In this document: piece by piece, positions 17,192 to 23,775 of the stretch | Position numbering within the stretch: the stretch's first letter is position 1 | Layout: each line of letters begins with the position of its first letter | NCBI GenBank assembly: GCA_018882795.1 | Contig: VERJ01000024.1 | Coordinates: forward strand, 1-34,894 | Direction: 5' to 3' | DNA length: 34,894 bases | Source of the DNA: Burkholderiaceae bacterium | GTDB lineage: Bacteria; Pseudomonadota; Gammaproteobacteria; Burkholderiales; Burkholderiaceae_A | Notes under the pieces: generated by a model | Database searches by the model: none | Told to the model about the DNA's origin: nothing | Seen by the model: only the letters and a program-made list of their open reading frames with translations | Position numbers and translations under genes: made by a program

Positions 17192-17506
17192 ATGATTCAT
17201 GAATTGCGCATTTATCACTGCTGCCCCGGACGCCTGCCCGATCTAGTCGCCCGCTTCCAACAGCACACACTAGGATTCTTCAAACAATATGGCATACGGC
17301 CCGAAAAATTCTGGACGACCCTCATCGGCCCATCCAATCAGGCCCTTTATTACACCCTGGCCTGGGAATCTCTGGCCGAGCGCGAAACCAAATGGAATGC
17401 CTTTCAGGCGGATCCCCAATGGATCGCCACACGCAAGGCCACTGAAGCCAACGGGCAGCTCGTGGAGCGAATTGAAAACATGATCCTGACGACCGTGGAT
17501 CTGTGA
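17192..17506 (+). CDS. NIPSNAP family protein
   Basis: This is a small 104-residue protein of the NIPSNAP type: MIHELRIYHCCPGRLPDLVARFQQHT at the start and the WESLAERETKWNAFQADPQW segment are diagnostic. The family has a ferredoxin-like alpha/beta barrel dimer fold; its bacterial function is not settled. An AGGAG-like site (AAAGGAGA) precedes the ATG by about 5 bases. It ends 46 bp before the end of the convergent bchJ gene. A role in pigment metabolism is conceivable from position but not shown. Confidence 0.88.
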   Translation: MIHELRIYHCCPGRLPDLVARFQQHTLGFFKQYGIRPEKFWTTLIGPSNQALYYTLAWESLAERETKWNAFQADPQWIATRKATEANGQLVERIENMILTTVDL

Positions 17507-17513
17507 AATGAGA

Positions 17514-17543
17514 GTGTCAGACACCATAAAGGTGTCAGACACC
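17514..17543. terminator. Double palindrome hairpin between NIPSNAP gene and bchJ
   Basis: Two copies of GTGTCAGACACC (17514-17525 and 17532-17543) are separated by a short ATAAAG spacer. Each copy is itself near-palindromic, and the two can pair with each other with one central A-A mismatch around an ATAAA loop. The position between convergent genes suits a two-way termination or stabilising hairpin, although no T run follows. It may instead be a dispersed genomic repeat. Confidence 0.5.
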
Positions 17544-17552
17544 GACTACCAT

Positions 17553-18161
17553 CTAACGCGCGCCCCAGGAAATCTCGAACACGCAGGCAGTCGCGCCCAT
17601 GGCCTCGCACTGGGTCTCCGCAACGCAAGACTGCGGGTGCACGATCGCCCGAAAGATTCGCTCAAATGTCGCAGCGTAATAATCACAGGCCGGCGCATCA
17701 GACCGTATCCGGCTGCAGATCGGATTGTGTTGGATCGAGAATCGAAACGGTGTGCCTGGCAATACAGTAAAGGTGCCACTGCCCGCAAAGGTCCAGGAAT
17801 GTTTGCTGATCGCCTTGGCCAAGACCCGGGCTGCAAGGGCGGCAGGCACAAGCTTCAATACACGTTGGGCCAGGCGCGGGATGCGATTGGCCAGCAGATA
17901 GTCACCCGTGCGTCGGCCTGCATCCAGGGAAATCTCGCGCGCTACTGCTGCACCAAACCGCTCGCGCAATTCGGACTGTAATACCGCAACATCACGCTCT
18001 GAAACCATGCTGCCGGGACGCTCCCGGACATAGTGCTCCAGGCCCGCGGCCGTGAAAAAAGCATCTGCCGACTGCTGGCCGAAACGTGCAGCCAGGGCCT
18101 CAATCACCTGAATGATCGCGTTGGGTCCGATACGGTCGCGATCCATCGCTACTGCCACCAT
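17553..18161 (-). CDS. bchJ: Bacteriochlorophyll synthesis protein BchJ (V4R domain)
   Basis: BchJ is a V4R-domain protein of bacteriochlorophyll clusters, once called the 4-vinyl (8-vinyl) reductase and now thought more likely to carry or present porphyrin substrates. The 202-residue protein starts near RIGPNAIIQVIEAL, and its C-terminal half has the cysteine-containing V4R features (NPICSRIRSDAPACDYYAATFERIF, QCEAMGATACVFEI). The ATG at 18161 is used; an ATG five codons later (18146), after GGTGG, is an alternative. It follows bchE in the same direction after a 34-bp gap containing a perfect palindrome. Confidence 0.9.
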   Translation of the reverse strand: MVAVAMDRDRIGPNAIIQVIEALAARFGQQSADAFFTAAGLEHYVRERPGSMVSERDVAVLQSELRERFGAAVAREISLDAGRRTGDYLLANRIPRLAQRVLKLVPAALAARVLAKAISKHSWTFAGSGTFTVLPGTPFRFSIQHNPICSRIRSDAPACDYYAATFERIFRAIVHPQSCVAETQCEAMGATACVFEISWGAR

Positions 18162-18172
18162 GGTTTAGATTC

Positions 18173-18190
18173 CAGGGGGCTAGCCCCCTG
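18173..18190 (-). repeat. Perfect 18-bp palindrome in the bchE-bchJ spacer
   Basis: CAGGGGGCTAGCCCCCTG forms a 7-bp GC stem with a CTAG loop directly between the two genes. No T run follows, so it is less likely a full terminator than a message-stability or attenuation hairpin that lowers bchJ expression relative to bchE. Confidence 0.6.
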
Positions 18191-18195
18191 CTGCA

Positions 18196-19887
18196 CTAGG
18201 CCACAGATGCTTCAGCGGGTTGCTTGCGCACATCTTCGAGCCGCTTGCCCGCCAATACGGCATCCATCTCCGCATCGCTAAGCTGCTCGGTATTACCACC
18301 GCCACAGGCCATTGCGGCATTGAGCTCGCCCTGACGACGTCGATGCTCGATCTTAGGGCCGTGCATGGTGACCCAGCCCTCATCGGTCGCCACACTCTCG
18401 GCGCCAGGCGACATCGTGCGGGAGGTATCAAACGAGAAGTCCACCTTCTTGGTGCTCTGTGGGCCCCAATAGCCCACTCGGCCAAGATCGTAGAACTTGC
18501 GCTCAAAGCTGCTCTTCAGAAATGCCTTCAGGCAGCCCATCAGGTATTTGCGCTTCGTCTTATCCCGGGTCCAGGGATAGTGCAGAAAACTCTTGCGCAT
18601 GAAAAAACGGCGGTAATTTGCCATCACACCGTCCAACAACTCGGCGCGATCCATGGCCTCGGGTTTCATGATGGGAGTGACAAAGTTGTACTTCTCGAAA
18701 TCAAAGACCTCGACCTTATCGCCCAACTCCTGGAACAGATCGCTAAAGGGCCAAGGGGTGTACATCGCCCAGTTGGCCATATCCGGATTCCAATCCAGGG
18801 TCATGCGATAGGTTTCTTCCAGGGTTTCTTTGGTTTCGTTTTCTAAACCCACGATGAACTGGGCCTCGGTCACAATGCCCGCATCGCGCAAAAGTTGAAT
18901 TGCCTTTTTATTCTGCGCAATGGTGGTTTCCTTGTTGAAGCGATCCAGCTTCAACTGGGCGGCAGCCTCGGTGCCCAGGGAGATGTGAATCAGCCCGGCC
19001 TTGCGGAACATCGGCAGCAGTTTTTCATCGCGCAGAATATCGGTCACCCGGGTGTTGATGCCCCAGAGAATACCCAGATCGCGATCAATCAGCTCCTGGC
19101 AGAACTGGATGAATTTCTTGCGGTGAATGGTCGGCTCTTCGTCAGCCAGAATAAAAAATCCCACACCGTGGTTTTTCACCAGATCTTCGATCTCGTCGAC
19201 CACTTTTTTCGGATCACGAATCCGATAATCACGCCAGAACTTCCACTGACTACAGAAAGTACAGGTGAACGGGCAGCCGCGCGCAAAATTCGGAATGGCC
19301 ACCCGGGTGTTCATCGGGATATAGATGTACTTGCTCCACTCCAGAATGCTCCAATCCGGCTTGATTTTGTCCAGATCTTCAATCGTGGGTTCTGCGGCTG
19401 TGGCCACTACCTTCCCCTCGGCGGTGGCGTAGGCAATGCCGCGCACAGAATTTTTATCCTTGGTCCAGCTGCCGTTATCAATGGCTGTGACCAGATTCAA
19501 AAAAATCTGCTCACCCTCGCCGCGGACGATGGCATCGATCCAGGGGGCCTCTTTCAGGACCTGCGGATACATGAAGGTGGCGTGAATTCCGCCCAATACT
19601 GTAACCACATTAGGGTCGACTTCTTTTGCCACCTGCAGAATGCGCTCGGCCTTGTAGATCGCGGGCGTGATCGCCGTGGCGCCAACCACATCGGGCTTCA
19701 GTTCAATCAGTTTGGCGCGTACGACATCTTCCTCAAGATCGTGGGTCATAGCGTCAATAAAGGTGACATCGGTGTAGCCACCAGCCTTCAGATACCCAGT
19801 GAGATAGGCGACCCAGGCCGGGGGCCAATTACCTGCGATCTCAGCACCGCCGGAGTGATAGTTCGGGTGAATGAGAACAACGCGCAT
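18196..19887 (-). CDS. bchE: Mg-protoporphyrin IX monomethyl ester cyclase, oxygen-independent (radical SAM)
   Basis: BchE forms the isocyclic ring E of protochlorophyllide without oxygen, using a [4Fe-4S] cluster, S-adenosylmethionine and cobalamin. The 563-residue protein has an N-terminal cobalamin-binding-type domain ([31 protein letters not shown]) and the radical SAM motif CPFTCTFC with Cys205, Cys209 and Cys212. A C-terminal [10 protein letters not shown] segment matches the conserved end of BchE. The frame extends to 20106, but the additional 73 residues overlap the divergent dehydrogenase gene; an AAGGGGA site supports the ATG at 19887. A PpsR/CrtJ palindrome lies 61 bp upstream. The oxygen-dependent cyclase gene acsF is not in this window. 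Confidence 0.96.
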   Translation of the reverse strand: MRVVLIHPNYHSGGAEIAGNWPPAWVAYLTGYLKAGGYTDVTFIDAMTHDLEEDVVRAKLIELKPDVVGATAITPAIYKAERILQVAKEVDPNVVTVLGGIHATFMYPQVLKEAPWIDAIVRGEGEQIFLNLVTAIDNGSWTKDKNSVRGIAYATAEGKVVATAAEPTIEDLDKIKPDWSILEWSKYIYIPMNTRVAIPNFARGCPFTCTFCSQWKFWRDYRIRDPKKVVDEIEDLVKNHGVGFFILADEEPTIHRKKFIQFCQELIDRDLGILWGINTRVTDILRDEKLLPMFRKAGLIHISLGTEAAAQLKLDRFNKETTIAQNKKAIQLLRDAGIVTEAQFIVGLENETKETLEETYRMTLDWNPDMANWAMYTPWPFSDLFQELGDKVEVFDFEKYNFVTPIMKPEAMDRAELLDGVMANYRRFFMRKSFLHYPWTRDKTKRKYLMGCLKAFLKSSFERKFYDLGRVGYWGPQSTKKVDFSFDTSRTMSPGAESVATDEGWVTMHGPKIEHRRRQGELNAAMACGGGNTEQLSDAEMDAVLAGKRLEDVRKQPAEASVA

Positions 19888-19946
19888 TGATTTCCCCTTG
19901 GCCCCGATGGGGCGGCTATTGACTTGATGCCAAGTTAACGCAGGGA

Positions 19947-19966
19947 GTGTCAAGATATCTTGACAC
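19947..19966. promoter_or_regulatory. Perfect PpsR/CrtJ-type palindrome between bchE and the alcohol dehydrogenase
   Basis: GTGTCAAGATATCTTGACAC is a perfect 20-bp palindrome containing TGT-N12-ACA at 19948-19965. It is the most symmetrical such box in the window. It sits upstream of bchE on one side and the dehydrogenase on the other, so both may be controlled by the same repressor. No second box at 8 bp spacing is seen. Confidence 0.8.
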
Positions 19967-19988
19967 ACGTCAATTCCGGCGCTTTTTA
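19960..19988 (+). promoter_or_regulatory. Candidate promoter of the alcohol dehydrogenase gene
   Basis: TTGACA at 19960-19965, 17 bases, then TTTTTA at 19983-19988 gives an ideal -35 and a fair -10 element, about 33 bases before the ATG. The -35 hexamer is the right arm of the PpsR/CrtJ palindrome, so a bound repressor would block it. Confidence 0.45.
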
Positions 19989-20021
19989 GCCACCCCAGGG
20001 CCCGAATAGGGCTCGGATAAC

Positions 20022-21095
20022 ATGACAAATATGTCCAATACCAAAGCCTACGCAGCGCTCGCCGCAAAAACACCCCTGGTGCCTTATCGGATCTTGCGTC
20101 GTCCACCCGGCCCCGGCGAGGTCCAGCTCGAGATTCTCTATTGCGGCATCTGCCACTCGGATCTCCACAGCGTTCACGACGATTGGGAAGCTACACGTTT
20201 TCCGAGCGTGCCGGGACACGAAATCATCGGACGGGTCAGCGCCCTCGGTGAGGGAGTGACAAAGTTCGCTGTCGGTGATGTCGCCGGCATTGGCTGCATC
20301 ATTGGCTGCTGCGGCGAATGCATCTCCTGCAAGGAAGAGCTGGAGCAATACTGCGAACAGGGCTTTCTCGGCACCTTTAATAGTCCCATCAACGACACCG
20401 AACACACCCTTGGCGGTTATTCCGAGCGCATCGTGGTGCCCGCACGATACGCACTACACGTGCGACATCCCACCGGCCAACTGGCAGGCGCAGCCCCGCT
20501 GTTGTGCGCCGGCATTACGGTCTACTCACCACTACGGATGTGGGGAGTCGGTCCGGGCAAGAAGATTGGCGTGGTCGGCATGGGCGGACTGGGCCACATG
20601 GCCGTGAAATTCGCCTCCGCACTTGGTGCGGAAGTAGTGCTCTTTACCAGTTCCACCGAAAAGATGGCCGATGCGAAACGATTCGGTGCCACAGAGTGCT
20701 GCTTGTCAACCGATAAAGAGTCGATGACCCGCTATGCCAATCAGCTTGATTTTGTTTTAAACACCGTATCGGCATCGCATAATCTAGACACCTATTTAAG
20801 GCTGCTCAAACGCGATGGCACCCAGGTTTTGGTGGGCGCACCAGCCGAGCCCCACACCGGGCCTCGGGTCTTTAACCTGCTCTTTCGCCGCAGACGCATT
20901 GCGGGATCACTGATTGGCAGTATTCGCGAAACCCAGGAAATGCTCGACTTCAGCGCAACTCACGGCATCACCGCCGAGATCGAATTGATCAAGATTGCCG
21001 ACATCAATGATGCCTTCGCTCGAATGGAGCGCAACGAAGTTCATTATCGATTTGTGATCGATATGGAAAGCCTGCGGCAGGACCAGACCGCCTAG
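20022..21095 (+). CDS. Zinc-dependent, NAD(P)-dependent alcohol dehydrogenase (cinnamyl-alcohol dehydrogenase-like)
   Basis: This is a medium-chain dehydrogenase of 357 residues that interconverts alcohols and aldehydes. Catalytic zinc ligands are Cys44 (GICHSD), His66-Glu67 (PGHE) and the later cysteine in APLLCAG; structural zinc ligands are in the [16 protein letters not shown] cluster (97-111). The cofactor motif is [14 protein letters not shown]. It resembles the YahK/AdhC group with broad aldehyde substrates, usually NADPH-linked. The start may be the ATG at 20022 or 20031; neither has a strong ribosome binding site. It shares its control region with bchE. The stop overlaps that of the phosphatase gene on the other strand (CTAG). 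Confidence 0.9.
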   Translation: MTNMSNTKAYAALAAKTPLVPYRILRRPPGPGEVQLEILYCGICHSDLHSVHDDWEATRFPSVPGHEIIGRVSALGEGVTKFAVGDVAGIGCIIGCCGECISCKEELEQYCEQGFLGTFNSPINDTEHTLGGYSERIVVPARYALHVRHPTGQLAGAAPLLCAGITVYSPLRMWGVGPGKKIGVVGMGGLGHMAVKFASALGAEVVLFTSSTEKMADAKRFGATECCLSTDKESMTRYANQLDFVLNTVSASHNLDTYLRLLKRDGTQVLVGAPAEPHTGPRVFNLLFRRRRIAGSLIGSIRETQEMLDFSATHGITAEIELIKIADINDAFARMERNEVHYRFVIDMESLRQDQTA

Positions 21096-21574
21096 TGGGG
21101 CGGCCGACGTATGGATATCCGAATGGGCGTCTCCCGCTCAAGCCCCAGCCAGGATTCGGCATCAAATTCAAACGACACGCAGGTACAAGGGTCCAGCTCG
21201 CCAAGGTCAGGCGAGAAACGATTCACCAATTCACTCAGCTCGGGATTGTGGCCCACCAGCAGCAGGTGATCCACCTGATCACTGATTCGCGCAATGATTC
21301 TCAAGAGCACCGGCACACTACTGGTGTAAAGCGTGCGATCCGTCTCCAGAATGTCGGGCACCTGGCCCATGGCCTTCAGCAGCAGCGTGGCAGTAGCAGC
21401 CGTTCGCACAGCCGAGCTGGATAAAACGCGATCGAAACGAATGCCGAGATCCTTCAAGGCGGCACCGAGCCGAAGAATTTCGCGTTCACCTGCCACCTCA
21501 AGCGGTCGATCGTAATCAGTGAAATTCGGATCCCGGACCGCTGTCGCGTGCCGAAGCAAAGAGAGAGTTTTCAA
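21092..21574 (-). CDS. sixA: Phosphohistidine phosphatase, SixA family
   Basis: This is a small histidine phosphatase of 160 residues. The catalytic motif is LLRHATA (Arg8-His9), with Arg57 and His109 (VGHNPE) completing the pocket. In Escherichia coli SixA removes phosphate from histidine phosphotransfer domains of the ArcB or PTS type. The start is TTG at 21574, with a GGGGG purine stretch about 9 bases upstream. It follows the MarR-type gene after 20 bp on the same strand and ends over the stop of the dehydrogenase gene. A histidine kinase gene lies just beyond the regulator. Confidence 0.9.
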   Translation of the reverse strand: MKTLSLLRHATAVRDPNFTDYDRPLEVAGEREILRLGAALKDLGIRFDRVLSSSAVRTAATATLLLKAMGQVPDILETDRTLYTSSVPVLLRIIARISDQVDHLLLVGHNPELSELVNRFSPDLGELDPCTCVSFEFDAESWLGLERETPIRISIRRPPH

Positions 21575-21594
21575 ATCAGCCCCCGCTGCAAACC

Positions 21595-21948
21595 CTAAGT
21601 ATCGCGGGTTTTCATCCAGTGCTCGGTGCTCTTGCTCAGTTTGTCGACCAATTTCAACGCTGCAGGTGTGGGCCGCACGATGCGACGGCGCGTATCGGCT
21701 GGGTCCACGGTGACATCAATCATCCGGGTGTCGATCAGTTTAGAGACGCATTTATAGACAGTTGCTGGCGAAGCCACATTGGCACGCATGACCAGACTCT
21801 GCATAAAAAGCGGCTCAGAGGACGCGCGTGATTCGTTCATCACCCATTCCAGCAGCCGCAAAGAGATTTCATCCAAGCGACTAAATTCAGAAGATGCAAT
21901 CGATTCCGCAACAAACCGACGCAGCTCCAGCCAAGCATTTGGTTTCAT
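21595..21948 (-). CDS. MarR-type winged-helix transcriptional regulator
   Basis: This small DNA-binding protein is 117 residues from the ATG at 21948. The winged-helix region reads SLVMRANVASPATVYKCVSKLIDTRMIDVTVDPADTRRRIVRPT, with the typical wing sequence DPADTRRR. It is shorter than usual MarR proteins and lacks a long N-terminal ligand helix. A longer frame to 22017 would read through a terminator-like hairpin and is rejected. Overlapping perfect palindromes at 22012-22029 are likely operator candidates. It is divergent from the histidine kinase and cotranscribed with sixA. Confidence 0.82.
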   Translation of the reverse strand: MKPNAWLELRRFVAESIASSEFSRLDEISLRLLEWVMNESRASSEPLFMQSLVMRANVASPATVYKCVSKLIDTRMIDVTVDPADTRRRIVRPTPAALKLVDKLSKSTEHWMKTRDT

Positions 21949-21964
21949 AAATTCTGTTTTCCAC

Positions 21965-22001
21965 AAAAAATCAAAAGTCTTGCCCCGGCAGAGACGGGGC
22001 A
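21965..22001 (-). terminator. Attenuator-like hairpin before the MarR-type gene
   Basis: In the gene's direction, TGCCCCG and CGGGGCA form a 7-bp GC stem with a 7-base loop (22001-21981), followed after a few bases by a stretch rich in T ending in TTTTTT (21970-21965). This is the form of an intrinsic terminator, placed in the leader just upstream of the ATG, so it may attenuate the regulator's transcription. Confidence 0.45.
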
Positions 22002-22011
22002 GACGCAAGAT

Positions 22012-22029
22012 TATCAATTGATATCAATT
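22012..22029. promoter_or_regulatory. Overlapping palindromes, candidate MarR operator
   Basis: TATCAATTGATA (22012-22023) and AATTGATATCAATT (22016-22029) are both perfect palindromes that share bases. AT-rich palindromes of this kind are typical MarR-family binding sites. They lie about 65 bp upstream of the MarR-type start and in the region shared with the divergent kinase. Confidence 0.5.
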
Positions 22030-22067
22030 CGAACAATAGATTCTTTTGATCAAATGATCACTTTTAC

Positions 22068-22183
22068 CCCCAGAGGGGCCTTCATTAGCGAATCCCCTAA
22101 GGCTGATAAGGGTTTTCCCTTGCGACCATTGGCTGATAGGGCCAATGGCCCGAGGCACGAAAGCGGGCCCAAGCGAAGGGCCC
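22068..22183 (+). other. Hairpin-rich leader upstream of the histidine kinase
   Basis: Four inverted repeats follow one another: CCCC/GGGG around AGA (22068-22078), AAGGG/CCCTT around TTTT (22108-22121), CCATTGGC/GCCAATGG around 7 bases (22126-22148), and GGGCCC/GGGCCC around AAGCGAA (22165-22183). GGCTGATA also occurs twice exactly 30 bp apart (22101, 22131). The last hairpin ends 33 bases before the kinase ATG. I recognise no known riboswitch. It may be a structured leader RNA or a small RNA. Confidence 0.4.
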
Positions 22184-22216
22184 CGTAACATAGGCGACTG
22201 AAGGCGTGCGCCGCAC

Positions 22217-23665
22217 ATGGATATCCGAACCCTCTACCTCACCCTAGGCATCACCTATCTGGTGGTACCCCTTGGGATCTACCAAGCGTCACACAAAAAT
22301 CGCGATCATCAACTGGTCTTATGGTGTGGTTCCTGGGTCGTCACCGGAGTCGGTGCGATCCTGATCGGGGTTCGCGGAAGCATTCCTGATGTTCTGAGCT
22401 ATGCGCTATCTCATGCGCTGATCATGGCTGGATATGTTTTGAGAATCAACGCATTGCTTCTGGAGTTTGAAACTCCTCGCCCGGCGATCATGCGTGCGCT
22501 CAAGCCCCGGATCGTCTTCGCCACGGCCTACCTCACCACCTTCATTGCTGCGGTATGGGTCGACATAAACGAAATGGACAGGCTGATATTCGTGAGTGTC
22601 GTGTTCATGCTGACTTTTGCTGACTTGATCTGGGTGGGTATTCGCATCAGACGACAGCTCGAAAACAATGGCTCACTGATGATCATCGCCATGGGCATAC
22701 TGATGACTCTTGGATTCGCAGTTCGCATTGCTGGCGCTGTCACGGACACCGGCGGGGATGGCGCATTCGGATTTGGGCTTGATCAGGTGGTCTTTTTGCT
22801 GTTGCTGCTGATTGGTTTCATCATCGGTAACCTGGGGTTTCTGCAGATTAGGCTTGAAAAGCTCTGGTTGCAGAATAAGTCAATGCTCGCCCAGCTCAGT
22901 GACGCCGATGAGCTCAACCGAAGGCTGCAGGAGATTCTTCAGGAAAAAAACGCCTTGCTGAAAAAACTGGCCGCATCCAGCAACGCAGAAAATGCAGGGG
23001 TCATGATGGGAGCGATTTCGCATGAATTAACTCAACCCTTGCATGCACTCCAGCTTAACGCGGGGTATCTACGCAAGAGAATCGAAACCCAACACCACGA
23101 TAGCCCATCACTGGATGCGATCAGGGACATTGTCTCGGATGCCGAGCGGCTCACGGAAGTCATCACCAAAATCAGGGGGCTATTCCAGAGAGGCACAGCA
23201 GACTTCAGGCCCATCGATCCTGGCGTTCTGCTGGAGGAAACGCTGTCCATGATGGTTCCCCAACTCAATAAACTCGACATTACGCTGGTCAAAGCGCTGG
23301 GCACCTCACGCATGGTCCAAGGAGACCAGACCCAATTGCAAATGGCCTTCACCAACATTGTCCGCAATGCGGTGGAGGCCCTTACGGAAACCGGGGGCCA
23401 GCGAATTCTCGATGTTCAAAGCCGCCTCAACGGTGAGCGCATCGAGATCGACATCGCTGATAACGGGCCAGGCATAAGCCCATCGCTGCGCGACAGCCTA
23501 TTTGACCTCTATGACTCAACCAAGGCCAGCGGCTCCGGGATCGGTCTATGGCTTGCACGGGTGGTGGTCCAGAATCATCATGGCACTTTGACCTTTCAGG
23601 ACAACGTCGGCGGCGGTGCCCGCTTCAACATTAGCCTTCCCGCGGTGAGTCCATACCAGTTTTGA
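22217..23665 (+). CDS. Membrane sensor histidine kinase with seven-helix N-terminal domain
   Basis: This 482-residue protein has about seven hydrophobic helices (roughly 5-22, 34-50, 60-80, 98-115, 122-142, 154-172, 190-210), then a coiled-coil linker (212-255) and a kinase core. The H-box is MMGAISHELTQPLHAL with phospho-acceptor His269; the N-box is NIVRNAVEAL, and the G-boxes are DNGPGI and SGSGIGLWLA. There is no receiver or periplasmic domain, and no response regulator gene nearby. The signal sensed by the membrane part is unknown. The ATG at 22217 has only a distant GAAGG upstream, beyond which lies a hairpin-rich leader. Neighbouring SixA and MarR genes suggest a local signalling set. 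Confidence 0.9.
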   Translation: MDIRTLYLTLGITYLVVPLGIYQASHKNRDHQLVLWCGSWVVTGVGAILIGVRGSIPDVLSYALSHALIMAGYVLRINALLLEFETPRPAIMRALKPRIVFATAYLTTFIAAVWVDINEMDRLIFVSVVFMLTFADLIWVGIRIRRQLENNGSLMIIAMGILMTLGFAVRIAGAVTDTGGDGAFGFGLDQVVFLLLLLIGFIIGNLGFLQIRLEKLWLQNKSMLAQLSDADELNRRLQEILQEKNALLKKLAASSNAENAGVMMGAISHELTQPLHALQLNAGYLRKRIETQHHDSPSLDAIRDIVSDAERLTEVITKIRGLFQRGTADFRPIDPGVLLEETLSMMVPQLNKLDITLVKALGTSRMVQGDQTQLQMAFTNIVRNAVEALTETGGQRILDVQSRLNGERIEIDIADNGPGISPSLRDSLFDLYDSTKASGSGIGLWLARVVVQNHHGTLTFQDNVGGGARFNISLPAVSPYQF

Positions 23666-23775
23666 GCAACCCCAACGAAGAGGCCGCCCCAGCCAGGATG
23701 ACGGCCGCTGCGGGTTGCGGCGATAATTGGCGGCACTAAAACAAAAAACCATCCGGACATCAGAGGAGAAACCGT

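Noticed and set aside
17514..17543. PpsR/CrtJ sites in the GTGTCAGACACC repeats
   Set aside because: The TGT and ACA halves are only 3 bases apart within each copy, not 12, and the place is between gene ends.
18895..19890. Long open frame antisense to bchE, and similar ones opposite aceE, bchI, bchZ and bchC
   Set aside because: They mirror the codon pattern of the real genes, show no recognisable domain and lack ribosome binding sites.
19925..19940. Possible FNR site near bchE (TTGAT half-site)
   Set aside because: The second half does not match ATCAA, so only a half-site is present, which occurs often by chance.
19888..20106. A 73-residue N-terminal extension of bchE in an open frame
   Set aside because: It overlaps the divergent dehydrogenase and the palindromic control region, and the ATG at 19887 has a good ribosome binding site and the conserved N-terminus.
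22068..22216. Cyclic-di-GMP or other known riboswitch before the kinase
   Set aside because: The conserved core bases I know for those classes are absent; only unassigned hairpins remain.
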